Made by a program: the position numbers and the translations under genes
Source: Morella rubra
Taxonomy: Eukaryota > Streptophyta > Magnoliopsida > Fagales > Myricaceae
Assembly (NCBI GenBank): GCA_003952965.2
Contig: CM025854.1
Span: 19,886,111-19,950,110, forward strand
Direction: 5' to 3'
DNA: 64,000 nucleotides
Shown: piece after piece, positions 1-12,764 of the stretch
How positions within the stretch are numbered: position 1 is the stretch's first letter
How the letters are laid out: each line of letters starts with the position of its first letter
Notes under the pieces: generated by a model
What the model saw: the letters and a program-made list of their open reading frames with translations, nothing else
Told to the model about the DNA's origin: nothing
The model's database searches: none

Positions 1-1830
1 GAAAAGGACGAGGTCGAAATACATTGTTTTACCCAATTGACCCAAACCGACCTAAATCCAAATTGATCCAGGATCTTCAAAACAAAGTTCCATTCAACAC
101 GATCATAGGCTTTTACCATATCGGCCTTGATAGCCATCCACCCTTCTCGCCCTCTTTTATGACTCATTCCATAGAAAATTTTCGCGGCCACAATATAATT
201 ATCTTGAATAGCCCTCCTCGAGACGAAAGCAAGTTGGAATGGTGAAATAAGCTTCGGGAGTACCGCCTTCATCCTATCCGTCATAATTTTTGAAATAATA
301 TTGTAAATAACATTATAAAGACTAATAGGCCTAAATTGACTGACCTGGGAGGGATTATCCACTTTTGGGATTAGAGTAATATTTGTGGCATTTAATTTTG
401 GCAGAAGAACACCTGTTTCAAAGAACTCCTGCACCGCATGAATAACATCGAACCCCACCACGCCCCAAAAATGTTTAAAGAAAAGTACCGTCATACCATC
501 CAGCCCTGGAGCCTTTTCCGAACTCATCCTACGGAGTGTGGAATAAATCTCCTCCCCATCCGGTATCGAAGTGAGCATCGCATTCTCCTCCTCCGTAATT
601 AGCAGCTCAATAAGATTCTCCAAACTCTCAGGAATTTTCGGGTTGCAAGTTGAGAACAGACCTTCATAAAATTTCACCAATTGCAGCTCTGCCCGAGATC
701 CACCCCGACTCCTCAGTCTTCAGCTTTAAAATTTGATTTTTACAACGACGAATTACCGTAGAGGCGTGGTAATACTTAGTGTTCAGATCACTGGAGACTA
801 GCCAAAGCTCACGAGACTTCTGACGCCATAAAGACTCCTCACGCCGAAGTTGTTCGTCCGTTGCCAAAGAAAGCTGATGAGCCATGTGCAAATTATAGGG
901 CGTAGGGGCTGATTTTTGAAAAAACGAAAGATGCTCTTTCACCCGAGTAAGCTCTTGATGAATATTGCCAAAGTGCTTTTTGTTCCATCTTCTCAATGCA
1001 AATCGGGTAGCACGTATCTTTTTAAACAAAGCATACGCATGACCTGCCGCACTAACCGAATGCCAAGCACCTGCCACAACATCTAAACAAGAAACATTGC
1101 TCAACCAGAAAGCTTCAAACTTAAAGGGCTTTGGAACATGCTCTACCGATCCGAATAGGGAGAGAACAATGGGCTTATGGTTCGAGTTAGTGATAGGATA
1201 ATCAGAAATAGTAGCATTAGGATAGGCAACACGCTAGGCCAAGTTAGAAATTTCTTGATCCAACCGCTCTTGAATATTAGCAAAACTCGGCCGTTTATTA
1301 CACCAGGTAAATTTGGAACCAAAAAACCCAAGTCAACAAAGCCCATAGATTGCATAAAATGAGACAGCCCACTCGACGACGAGGAAGAAAAAATTTTGCC
1401 ACCTTGCTTCTCCGCAGAGCACAAAATATCATTAAAGTCTCCCATGCAAAACCATGGTTGATGCTCATCCTGATTTAACTGCCGTAACTCATTCCAAAAA
1501 TTAGATTTTTCCTTCCATACAGCCGGCCCATAAACAAGAGAGCAAAGAAAAGAGGGACCACCTCCTCCTAGAATCACTTCCAAATGAAAAAAATTATGAG
1601 ATTGCTCAAGCACTTTAAAATAAAGATTAGGGCGCCAATAAAAAACAAGACCACCTCTTCTACCAAGAGGTGGAAAAGAAATAAAATAAGAAAAGCCAAT
1701 CTTCTACAAAACACGAGAAACAGAATCACAGTCAATCATGGTCTCCATAAAAAATATTCCCGCCAAGTCTACTGTTTTCACAATATCCCGAAGGGCTCTA
1801 GCTGCCGAAGGTCGCCCCAACCATTGGCAG
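1..1830 (-). pseudogene. LINE ORF2 (APE endonuclease, linker, reverse transcriptase), partial
   Basis: Pol-like ORF2 of the L1 element. The endonuclease piece (1143-1613) includes WFCMGDFNDIL, the conserved metal-site GDFN block of AP-type endonucleases. The linker (664-1104) contains the conserved plant-LINE sequence ESLWRQKSRELWL followed by SDLNTKYYHAS. The RT part covers 1 to about 620. The endonuclease and linker lie in separate frames, so the copy is not active. The catalytic YxDD motif, zinc-binding and RNase H parts would lie left of the window. Confidence 0.85.
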
Positions 1831-1846
1831 TTCGAGGCAAGGAGCT

Positions 1847-2479
1847 TCATGGGGAGGTGGGGGGCATGTTAAGGCTCGCCTCTTCAGCCGTAAAAGAAGT
1901 ATTTGAATCAACCAACCCCACCATCTGCTGCAGCTTGAAATTCTTTTGCCTTGAACGTCCCATTTTCAGTACACGCCGAAGTCTTGTTGGTTTAGCCTTG
2001 CCAGTTACACCCATATGAAAAGGCTCAGCCAATGAATTATCCAGGTCACCAACACCCACTTGCAACTTATCCTTTCCACGCTCCGGTTCCGGGCTCAACG
2101 ACACCTTTCCTTTTTTAATACATCTCTTCTGACCATTGCAGTATCCCACAGTGGCCTTTTGAACAAATTGTCCGGGCTGCTTCTCCACTATTCGAGCAAC
2201 AAATTCCACTATACGTCCAATGCAAAGCCCTTGTACATTTTGCTGATCAGGACTATTGGGCTGTTTCTCCACTACACCAGCTGCAGAGTCCACTGGGGCG
2301 TCCTTGCATTCTCCCGTCGAAGCCTTCTTAGCAAGAAAATCTGGCTGTTTTATACCCTTATCAACACAAGAGCCCACCAAAGGTCCACTTCTTTGTTGCT
2401 GATCAGAACTAAGAGACTGAGAGCCCAGAACTCGAGACTCCTCATCAATTGACCACCCAACAGAAGTATCATGGCCCAA
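1847..2479 (-). pseudogene. LINE ORF1, C-terminal continuation after the in-frame stop
   Basis: This 210-codon open stretch lies directly behind the TAG of the ORF1 domain part and in the same frame. It has no ATG at its beginning, is polar and rich in Gln, Ser, Asp and Lys, and has no recognisable domain. L1 ORF1 proteins in plants commonly carry such a variable tail, so I read it as the tail of the same protein rather than a separate gene. Confidence 0.6.
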
Positions 2480-3595
2480 CTACAGTCCATCTAGCATAGA
2501 CCGTGTATCCTCAATGGGGTGCACAGATCCCACTTGTGCATTAAAAATCGGCGCCAAAGGAGTAGGAGAATGTTTGGAATACACACTATGACCCTTAAGT
2601 TTGGAGATCACGGAAACACCGTAGTCCTCCACATATCTCCGAGGATCGTGCAAGGGATCTGCCCCAATCTTAGACGTTACAACCTTGACTTTTGAACTGG
2701 AACTATCTATACTCCGAACCCTTCTAATTACCCTAGGGTTTCCAGACAAATCCCTAACTCGTGAAGCTGCCTCCGACTGTAGCAAAACCGAAGCAGCCAC
2801 TATTGATGACCCATTCCTTACATGCTGATGCCAGTTCTCCCTATTGAGCGGACCCTGAACTCCTTCCCTATGTTGCTCCCATGTCTGAACCATAGGAGAG
2901 TTACATCTCATCTTATCAGTCAACGCATAATTCAAAGGATGACGTGGATTTTGATAGCAAGATCCAATAGTATGATCCATAAGACCGCAGTGGAAACAAA
3001 AAGCTGACAACCGCTCATACTTAAAATTAATCCACACTGATCCTCCATCCTCCCGATAATATCTGAAGCCTGGCTCTAGAGGTTTGGAAGTGGAGAATTT
3101 AATCTTCAAACGAATAAACGACTGATGTTCATCAACATCGTTCAACTTTAATATTGTCCCCAGTATGCTACCAATAAGTCTGGCATTTTCCTCATCAACC
3201 ATTTCTAACGACAATCCAAATATCTGAACCCAAAATTCAACCATTGCTAAATCCACTTCATCCATAGTTTGGGAAGGATCCCATTCTCTCAAAATCAAGT
3301 AAGAGCCCTTAAAGTTCCAGAGACCTTGGAACAATATTTGATCTTTATCTTCAGACGACGCAAAAGTAAAAATAAAATGATTTGTACCAGCATCCTCCAC
3401 TTTGAAGTCCGTTATAAACCTCCACCCGGACAGAATAATTGGCTGGATAATGTGAAAAGGATGCACTTTTTTTGAAACCAATCGCCTCACCAACAGCGCC
3501 TTACACACCGAATTCGCTCTATTGCGATTTGGCTTGAGCAATCCCGATATGTCATTCCAGGACAGTTGTCTGATTTTTCCTATTATCTCTTCCAT
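2480..3595 (-). pseudogene. LINE ORF1 protein (DUF4283 plus CCHC zinc knuckle), N-terminal part
   Basis: Gag-like RNA-binding ORF1 of the L1 element. From the Met at 3595 the protein begins MEEIIGKIRQLSW, followed by a DUF4283-type domain (about residues 20-170) and a zinc knuckle CFHCGLMDHTIGSC (C-x2-C-x4-H-x4-C) at about residues 205-218. A few upstream codons are also open, but MEEII matches the usual start of this family. An in-frame TAG at 2480-2482 ends the frame. The same frame then continues open to 1847 with a low-complexity Ser/Gln/Lys-rich tail, so the stop either truncated a protein of about 580 residues or marks decay. Confidence 0.85.
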
Positions 3596-3760
3596 GATGG
3601 TCAGAAGAGAGACAAGAGTGAAGAGGAAGATGGAACAATAATAAGACAACAAGGAAGAAGGGAGAGGTAGAGCCCGAACAGAACTTAGAAAGGCTAGCAG
3701 GACACTGTCGAACCTGCATAAAGGTTAGGGACAGGAGGAGAGAGCATGTCACTCGGGGGC

Positions 3761-5541
3761 TCACCAGGAGCGGGAATGAATTTACGAGTGTTAAGAGCCT
3801 TTAAGGTGCATCCTATATAACACTGAAGACTGCTCGATGTAATTGCAAAGCATATGAGCTTAAGGTCTTCACGAATGTGTCAGTCCTTAGCCTTTCAGTG
3901 TCGGAGTAAGATAATTTAAACAACAAATAGAGCAGTTGCGTCCAAGAGCACAGATTTTAGCTGGGAGATTGGGGATGGACTCTGGTGGTTTGAGCCTTGT
4001 GTCGCCCGCTAGAATTTCGGGAGTTAGAAAGAGGGTAGCGGTGGAATTGTGGGTTGGGGCCCAATCTCCATCACTTCAACCTTGGGCGGTGGCCACCGGC
4101 TCTGGCCCCGCCGATGATAGAGGGAGAGAGAGAGAGAAAGGAGTTGCGAAGGCGGCAGTAAAGGTGGTGTTCTTTTCTCCAAAATTTTGGGATATGAAAA
4201 ATTTCAACAAAACAAGCACACTCTAAAATTTTTAACTTTTACACATACACACTCTACTTTCACAAACCTCAATAAATCTCAATAAAGTAAAAATTCTCAA
4301 AATTTCGGGAACATTCTCTGAAATTTGGGCAAACGAACGCCCCCAAAATCTCCTCTGAAACTCGACCTGGACCTTAGTAAAATTATTATTTTTCTATTTT
4401 TGATGCATCAGCCTAAAGGCTCCATTGCTGTAGTGCCATAGCCAAACAACACCATCCCGGCAAAAATTGGAAACCAGCCCTCGTTATGGGGGTAATGACC
4501 AGCTTTGGATGTGGGGGTGGTGATTTGCTTTTGATGCCGGTTCCAATTAAATCGGCCACCGGGGTTGACTTGCAGAGAGTCCTAATGGAGGGTATTTGTA
4601 TAAACTAATAAGTATTGTGTTTGTTTTGCTTGAAAATGTCTTCCTTGAAAATATTTTCAGCTTCTCTTGTGTTTAGCAGGGTCAAAAAATAGAGATAAAG
4701 GAAAACGTCAAGTTAGGCAAACTCAAATTACTCAATCACCTCCACCATGCACAAGGGAGGCAAATATGCCCTTTAGGATTTTTTTTAATTATAAAAATTG
4801 TATTATATTTTAATTTGATTTTTAATTTTATATATTATATGATATTATTATATAAATGGCCTAAAATATTATTAGTTTTTTTTAAAAAAGTCAATTATGA
4901 ATTTTCCGTCTATCCCAAATTCATAAATAAAGGAACACAGGTTTCAAAATAAAAAAATTTAGAAAATGAGTCTAGATTCCAAAATAGTATAAATGATGTA
5001 TGTGAACATTTTTCCTTTGTTTTTAATATCCCTTTTGTAAGGACAAATTGAAACTAATACAAAACATTCTGACAATTAAATATTATATACTCATTTTTAA
5101 TTGCAATTATTTTCTAATCGTAAATATTTTCTCAATTTTCTTTGGTTTAGGCCCAAACAAACTATCAATAGTTTCAAATAATTTCCCACAATTCAGGTAA
5201 GGTTTGGACAACTATACAAGTCTGTTTCAAAGCTATTGGGCCGACTAAACTTCGTGCTTTTTTGGTACATCTTACTTGCCTTGAAATGCACATGTGAAAT
5301 GCACGTGATCAATCTGGGGCGAAAGAGAGGGAGACAAACAATTTGCAGTCGCGGGAATCGGGATCGTCAACTTTATTGGGTTTTTGGAGAGGACCAGCGA
5401 AAAGAGTCTGCTACTACTAATCTGTTTATCCTTTGTGAATACGCAACTCTTTTTATCCTCCTCTTTAGTGGTCTCCGATTCATTTTGGTTGATACGTTTA
5501 TCCCTTCTCAAAGATACAGAAACTGACATACATCAATTAGA
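3761..5541. other. Intergenic region upstream of UBP27
   Basis: No supportable gene. It holds the possible 5' border of the LINE, a short GA-rich patch near 4121-4138, AT-rich sequence at 4780-5130 and, at its right end, the promoter and 5' leader of the UBP27 gene. I cannot fix a TATA box or transcription start with confidence. Confidence 0.5.
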
Positions 5542-8500
5542 ATGAAAATTGAAGGAGGCGCAAGGCTAAAGACAATACTCGGAAGTGTCAGACGTGGGTG
5601 CGGGACTTTGTCTCGCATAAACTGTGTTTCAGTTTCTGGTTTTCACGTGGCTGCTCTTTTGGGCGTTGTTGGTTTGATTTTGGCAATAAGCGATGGTAAA
5701 GTGGGCGATTTGGGTAGCTTATCTTGGTTTTCTGTAAGGACGAGGCGGCCGGAGAAGTTGCGTTTGATACCCGGATTGCAAAATCTTGGTAATAATTGTT
5801 TCCTCAATGTAATTTTGCAGGTACGGTTCTTTCGTATATACGGGTTTCTCTTGTTTGGATGCAGATAGAAAATTGGGAAGGAGAAGAGAGACAAAGGAAA
5901 ACGCGAGAGGCCTATTTTAGTTTATTGAAGTTTCTATTCTGTCTACAACATGAAAAATTCAAGAGACTCAAATTTATGTTTCTTTTCTCTTTTATTCTTT
6001 TTCTCTTAGTATCAGAGCGAGTGTAAAGTCTTCTATCCTTTTCTTATTCGGTTTTTATATCCGGCATATGTGTCAGGCGCTGGCTAGCTGTCTATACTTT
6101 CAACCTTTTCTCCAAAAGGTTATAGAGGATAGTGAATTATCAGTGGACGAGGGACAAGTTGCAAGCTTGCCGCTTACAGCTGCTTTGGCTACTTTATTAG
6201 AAGGTAAAATTAGGTCTATGGAAATTATGCCAACCTTGTTTTAGGGAAGTTTGGCATGCATTTAGTCTAATGTTGCGTTCCCGCTGTTTTTTTTTTTTTG
6301 AGCAAATGTATAGCTGTTTAGTTGTTGCAAATTGCATTCATATGGAAATATGCATACCGTGCAATCATTTTCTTGTGAACTATATTTTGAGCACATAGAG
6401 AGCTTTTGGCTTTCTAATATAGTACCTGTCTAATTCATGAAACAAGTTTCTGAAAATATGCTGATGAAATTATGCCATCTCAGTTTTGATTCCTGGATTA
6501 CATTAACCTTGAAAATTGGCACTTCATGATGACAATGGTTAGTTTTTGTCCTCACTCTCAGACAATATTTTTGTAATTTTTCCGAACGTTTCTGCCTATT
6601 TTTCAAGCATAACCATCAATGCTATATGATTTAGATGATGAATTATTTGTTAGCTGTGAATTTGTTATTAGAAACTTGTATAGTTGCCTAAACAATATTG
6701 ACTTGTTGCTCCAGCTTAAGTAGTGAATGGTTCGTATCTGCAGAATTATGTGAAGTTGGTGGAGGAAGAGTTGTTTCAAGTCCAAGGGATCTGATGCGAG
6801 CTATGGCCCCTTATATTCCAAATTTTAATCTGACAGCCCAGCAGGTACAATGTTGCCTTTCGATTGCTTTAACAGCATGAGCACATTTTGATGTAGTCTC
6901 TAATTTTTGATTTCCATGTCCCTGTAGGATGCAGCAGAAGCTTTTCTTCATCTTTTGTCCTGTTTAAGAGAGGAGTTTTCAGAGTCTTATCTTCCAAATC
7001 AATGTTCTTTAGTTGATGTTTCTGCGTCTAGTTGTAGGATTCTCATCCCAAAGATGAGGGAAGATTGGTCTGAGCAGGAAAGATGGAAGGAGCACTTCCT
7101 TGGACCATTTGATGGCATTCTTGGTAGCATATTAACTTGTCAAAGCTGTTCATCTCAGGTTCATGTGGCTTTAATTAAGAAAAAGTCTTGATGAAATGCT
7201 TATTGTCAAAGGCTTATTGGATTTTCATTTCTGGCTAAATTTTGCATGCAAAAGGAAAAATGTGATTTGTTGCAAATGATATAACTCTGCTGATTACTTT
7301 GCTTCATGAAATAGAATTTTTCACAGTAATACGTTATTTCACAGTCTTTTTTCAACCTTTGATGTTTGTCTTTGGGTTTGGAGAATTATTGGGTCCAAAT
7401 TTTTCAAGAAAGAATTAATTCAGTACACATAAACAGTAGAGGCTATAATTATAATCTCCTGTACCCCCTTTCTCCTCCTTATCTCCCTTGATTTGCCTAT
7501 TTTTCAATTTATATTTTTGTTTTGTTAATCTTGCAGATTTCACTGAGTTTTGAATCTTTTCATAGCTTGCCTCTGTCGCCCCTCTTCACCAATGGTGCCT
7601 CCATTGTATGTTCAGTTAACATTTTGCTATTTAATACATTCTGTTTGTTTAAGCCCATCACTTGCAAAATTCTCGTGGCCATTTTTTCCCCCATAACAGA
7701 AGTGCTTCTTTTGTTATGCTCTTTTCAATTGTCTTATTCCCTTGCCAATTAGATGGCTGGGTGTACTTTGGAGGATTGCCTGAAGCAGTTCAACGCTGCT
7801 GAACATGTTGAGAATTACAACTGTAGCCACTGTTGGCATGTTGCTGGAATAAAGTATTTAACTTCACTCCGGACAAATGAGGTAATTTACTTTATGTTTC
7901 TAGTCTATTTACTCCCTTAGCGTTAAAATTTAGGGAAAAAAGAGTGGGGGGAGGTGGGGTGAGGGAGCTCTTTTACTGCCTTAGATTATTTTTGTGTTCG
8001 TCTAGCTGTGGAACTTGAGTCTTTTTGGACTTTTTACGTCAAACAATTGACTGCTATTTATCTACTTTGTGGTTCTTGTGCATTTGTTGTCAGGTGGAGA
8101 TCGAAAAACTTAGGAGATGTAGTGAGCAGGAAAATTGTGACTGCCGAAGACTGCTTCATCTAGCAACATTACCATGGTCAAATAAATTGTCCTACACGCT
8201 AAAGCAACTAAGCATTGCTCGTAGTCCGAAGGTACACATGCTGAACCTTCTCTAGTAGGAATGAAACTTAGAAGTACTTCCCGTTGTCAACTCGACATTG
8301 AAATATTTTTGGAGGTGAACAAAAACTTGGTATGGCTTTATTTTTAGGTGTTTGCTATGTGATTGTAGGATGAGTCTGGCAGAAATTCATTGCACTTTAG
8401 GGGCTGGATTTTTTTTTTTAGGTTTTAATGAATTCCTTGTTCCACACCCGTGGATCAATGTGTATGCCAACAACATTTGCCACAGATGATTACTTTGCGT

Positions 8501-10065
8501 GATCTTGAAATACCAGGGGAATGGTGGACTACTTTTTAGTTTTTAATAGTTAAAGTGAAAAAAAAGGCAGCTGGAACCAGCTTATCAAAAGTAATAACGT
8601 GAGAGAGAGAGAGAGAGAGAGAGAAGATGCTGTTGGAACCAGGCATGATTTCATCCAAGAAACACTGCATAAAAAACTTTCTTTTCTAACATTTCATTTT
8701 GAAATCATTTTGCAATACTGCATGGAAAAGATAACTGCAAATCCCATACTTTTGTTTTGCAAGACATGATAATGAAAGCCAAAACTCTGCTCAGAACATG
8801 TATTTTTTGTTGCATACTTGGAAGCTAGGCCTGATTCCGTGAATATGTAATTTCATTTCCAAGGGCACCCATCAAACTGATCATCTACTTGCAGATTCTA
8901 TGCATTCATCTTAAACGAGTATCAATAAACATGTTTGGAGAACCCATCAAACTTCAGGTACTTGAATCTTCTTGCTTCTGTTTTATTTGATCCTTAAGTT
9001 TCTCACTGTTTCAGGCAGACCATTTATTTTTACTGCACGTCAATTCTTGAGTGTGGTTATTGCCATTGGCTCTGTCTGTTTACTTTTACAATGTGTATCT
9101 ATCTATATGCTCTTCTCTTTCATGGTTCTTGCATCTGTTTGATTTGATCCTTCTTGAACATGTTGTCCTTTAGTTCTCGCATACGCTGTGAAATAGCACA
9201 GAAACATTCCCTTCTGAAATTTATGCAAAGAAGTTTGAATTCTCTCCTGATGATTGTAGGGACATATTTCTTTTCCATTGATCTTGGACCTCTACCCATT
9301 CATGACAAGTGGAGTGGGAATAAAGAGCTGGGGAGAAAAATTGCAAAGAGAGCAAGTGAAGCTCCGATGTGAATTTCCAAAAGCTCTTTCCAATCATTTC
9401 AGTTTGCAATCCAATGCGAGAAACCTAAATTTCATATTTGGACCAAGGAAAGAAGATATACCCTCTAACGAATTTGCTCCAGTCGAATCAGAATGCTCTG
9501 CAAATGTACAAGCTGTTCAGGAAGGAGCAAATTTGCCCCAAACTGATGGATGCTTAAAATCCCTGCCTGCAATCATGTGTATGCAATCTGATGACGAGGT
9601 AGGATTAGCTTTGCTGATATTTGTTTGGGTAGAGTTATTGACTTGTGTTTCTCTCACCTCAATTTCCAAAACCTGTCAGATCAATGGCAAACATGAATGC
9701 TATTTTTTAGTCAATGAGTTTCAATCCTTCAAGGTCAGTATTTGGCCAAACAAAAACGAGAGCTACTTCAAGGTTGGCTTTTATTGACATTATGTGTTTT
9801 GGTGCAGGTGACTGTACCTCCAGAAACTAATGTGTACCGACTTGTTTCTGTTGTGGAGCACTTTGGAAAAGCTGGTAGTGGGCACTATACCGTTTACAGA
9901 AGTGTGGGAGCTGATTTGCTCAAGGAAGACCCTGACGATGAATTTGAGCCCGCCCCGGCACATTGGTTTTGTATTTCAGACACTCAAGTGCATAGTGTCT
10001 CAGAAAAAGATGTTCTTGCTGCTGAGGCTAGCCTGCTCTTCTATGAGAAGCTTGTCCAAGACTGA
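5542..10065 (+). CDS. UBP27: Ubiquitin carboxyl-terminal hydrolase 27 (UBP27/USP30-like deubiquitinase), ten exons
   Basis: Cysteine protease that removes ubiquitin from proteins. Arabidopsis UBP27 sits in the mitochondrial outer membrane and affects mitochondrial shape; human USP30 is its counterpart. Coding exons: 5542-5820, 6077-6203, 6744-6844, 6928-7158, 7537-7605, 7753-7881, 8094-8231, 8895-8957, 9260-9598, 9808-10065. They join in frame to 577 residues, all with GT/AG borders. An in-frame TGA at 5524-5526 fixes the start. One N-terminal membrane segment (FHVAALLGVVGLILAIS, residues 34-50) is followed by the Cys box GLQNLGNNCFLNVILQ (Cys86) and the His box EHFGKAGSGHYTVYRS (His518). The third catalytic position is Ser549 in ISD, as in USP30, instead of the usual Asp/Asn. 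C-x2-C pairs (CQSC, CSHC) suggest a zinc-binding finger. No break was seen, and the protein is somewhat longer than Arabidopsis UBP27. Confidence 0.95.
8601..8624 (+). repeat. (GA)12 microsatellite in a UBP27 intron
   Basis: Twelve perfect GA units lie within the intron between the exons ending at 8231 and starting at 8895. It is a useful length marker and has no evident coding effect. Confidence 0.97.
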
Positions 10066-10899
10066 AGAATGCACATTTGAAGTTGTGAAACTTCCAATTT
10101 TTAGACCATGAAGGCCAAACAATGCAGCTCTAATAGAAACTCTCCCAAGATGGCATTTGAACCTTGGAGAGGCCTGGAAAGTTGACGGTGGGTGTGGAAG
10201 ACCTCTAATTGGAAGCAAGAGAATTCTAAAGGCTCATTTTCAGTCATTGTTGCAGCTTGTACATCCTTCTCCATAAGTTTTTTATTTGTATTTTTCACTA
10301 AGCTTCTCCCAAGTTGAATTGTAAAAAGCATTTGGTGCTAAACTTGGACTCTGTGGTTAGAAAAAAAAAAACTTGGACTCTGATAATTATACAATGAATT
10401 TACACGAGAGAGCTTGTTATTTTTAACCCATCAACTTTTGCACTGAGTATATCTGATTTTCTCACCCTAAGCGAAAAAGGGGAAAGGGTGATAATCCCGA
10501 GATGAACTCCCTCCTCAAATTTGACTCTGGTTACCACCTTCAACTGCTGAAGATCTTAGAAGGGATCCCGAAGGCCATGCGGAGAGTTTGCAATGCGAGG
10601 TCGATGGGTCATGGGTTATGCAAACTGTAAAGGCAGATGGGTTATGCTCCTTCAGCATCTATAGGGATCTCAATGGGCCCGAAAGGAGCATGTACTATTC
10701 AACCACTTTCCCATCCATTCTGAATCGGCCTGGTCAAGAATCCGACCCGACTTTTATTTTGGGTTTGAATTTCTCTAGCTAAACCCAAACCCAAAAATCA
10801 TGTTCTCGGTGTGCTTATCTTTATCTAAACTATTTACAGCCTCACTCATATCCAAATTAAAAACAAAATGAACTATATATTAACACGACTTTTCTTTAT
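10066..10899. other. UBP27 3' region and following spacer
   Basis: The UBP27 3' untranslated region follows the stop at 10063-10065, and its polyadenylation site is not clear. A 64-codon open stretch at 10588-10782 has no recognisable similarity and no flanking splice logic, so I do not call it a gene. Confidence 0.5.
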
Positions 10900-11436
10900 T
10901 ACGGCAAATTAACTCATTTGCTTTTTTGTGATTTGATTTTGAGACCTGCGTTTTTAATTTTGTAGATTTTAAGACCTGAGTGTTACTACTTCTAAAATCT
11001 AAGACTCCTGTCGATTTTTATCAACTAGTTTTTTTTTAATCAAAATTTGTGACATGGCCCTCTGAGACCATTTTAAAGGGACACATGGTCTGTCAAGTGT
11101 ACGTGTGTAATTAAAAATTGAAAAAAGGAATAGAAGTAGAATACGATTTATTGGATTTTTTCCTTTTTTTTTTTAATCTTTTTAATACAAGTTCTTTTAT
11201 TCTTTTTATCATACGGGGGAGATGCATGGTCTTCCATGCGGCCATCCACATGGTATTAGAGGACCATATATATATATATAATGTGCCACTCTTTTAGCAA
11301 AAATTAGTTGAAAAAATAGAGGAATCTCAAATTTTAGAATAGTAAAATCTGGGTCTTTAATCTACAAAAAATAAAAACTCAGGTCTCAAAATCAAATAGC
11401 GAAAAGCACAGGTGGATGCTACCATATTTTTCCCTT
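10900..11436. mobile_element. Foldback MITE with long imperfect terminal inverted repeats
   Basis: The left arm (about 10900-11010) and the reverse complement of the right arm (about 11330-11436) share long blocks, for example ATTTGATTTTGAGACCTG, GTAGATT and TCTAAAAT in the same order. The centre (about 11040-11330) is unrelated AT-rich DNA with a TATATATATA run. No coding capacity. The family is uncertain because the target duplication is not clear; Mutator-like is possible. Confidence 0.75.
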
Positions 11437-12764
11437 TTTATTAAATGCCTAAATACACGTGTTTGATACTGATCACGATTACTAGTTAACAAAATTTCCA
11501 CTTTCGAATATTGTTTAGTGCAAAAGCTCAATATGCTAATGAGTATGTATGACAAAAACAGATTCGTTGTTCTCGTACGTATGTAGAGAAAAAATCACAC
11601 ATATGTACACAGACACGCCCAAAAAATTGTGTGGAAAAATAGTGAATCCTATTTGAAGACAGCAAAGTCAAGAAGTTTGCTAGCTACATATACAGCATGT
11701 GAGAAAAGGGATAATTAATCAACAATCTCTCAAACAAACATACGAATTAATTCCAGTGTTTATTGGTTAATTTTTCACGTTTCTTGAAATCCACATTTTC
11801 TTTTATAATTAACTCGTTGGTTGATTTCTTACGATTTCAGCTGTACGTATCGAAGATGCATATTATTGGCTAATTTATTAGTGGATCTGATCATTTGAAG
11901 AATATTAATTAGGTAACAAAGTTCTGCGTAGCTAGACACAGAAGAATAATAATCAAAAGATGATCCTGCCGAAGAATGCATAATTAACTTGTCACACTAA
12001 TTACTGTGGAGCAATATTAATTATTCCCGCAGGAGGGACCAGGGTTTCCAAATAATTATAATAAAAAAGGAAAAAAAAAACATAATCCTGTTAGACGGAC
12101 AGTAGTACTACTACACCAAAACAAATTTATGTTTCTAGTCTTGCAACAACGACTGTTCAGGTTGAGGAAACATCTCAGCTTCCGGCTGTGTTGTTAAGGT
12201 TTGCATGAAGAATGGAAACTTTGATAGATCATCACGAGGGAATAAAATTTTGGCAGCAGATGGGTACAACGTAGCTGTAGGGTTTTCCATTTATTTAATC
12301 ACATTTGGATACAAATCCTTTGCAATATGGGGGTTAATTCTGACGGCGGCCGGTTGAGGCCGCATGCATGAGTTTCTTGATTCTAGGGACGTTTTGTAAG
12401 TTTTAAATGTCTTTATGGCGTGGTAATTTTATTAGAAAATATTGATTTCTAACACACACACACATAGATATACCCGTTCATCGAGAATGCTGACATAAGA
12501 TAACACAAATATATCATGTACGCATGGACGTTTACAGTCAGCCTATTCTTTCTTAATCTTTCCAAAAAACCTAGCTAGTTTAGAAAAGATCCATAGACCA
12601 AAGTACATGCATATATATCTATTTCCCGTTTACACTTTCACAACCTTTTTAATTTTTTTTTATTGCCATTTTGCCTAATTTATCCGCTCAACCTGTACTT
12701 GGGATAATGAGTAACTAATTATAATCCATAGACCGAAGCTTGTCTCGCATGCAATATTTGCATC
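11437..12764. other. AT-rich intergenic region
   Basis: No gene or clear transposon was seen. The tract is AT-rich with short CA/TA runs (a CACACACACA patch near 12451-12463). It forms the 3' flank of the RGF-like peptide gene, which lies on the minus strand to the right. Confidence 0.5.

Larger units (their letters stand above)
1..3760 (-). mobile_element. L1-type LINE retrotransposon, 3' part outside the window
   Basis: Read on the minus strand, a leader (about 3596-3760) is followed by ORF1 and then by an ORF2 holding an endonuclease, a linker and a reverse transcriptase that runs off position 1. The order ORF1, endonuclease, RT is that of plant L1 elements. The RT stretch (about 535 down to 1) stays open and shows FRPISLYN, SPFQLAFV and the motif-A-like block KADMVKAYDRVEW. 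The endonuclease part contains the GDFN motif near 1435-1446. The element is decayed: ORF1 has an internal stop and the endonuclease region changes frame. The 3' end and any poly-A tail lie left of the window. Confidence 0.9.

Noticed and set aside
5236-5526. ORFs on both strands in the UBP27 leader
   Set aside because: Overlapping frames in the 5' region of UBP27 with no family match.
10588-10782. 64-codon plus-strand ORF downstream of UBP27
   Set aside because: No recognisable similarity, no promoter or splice context; likely chance.
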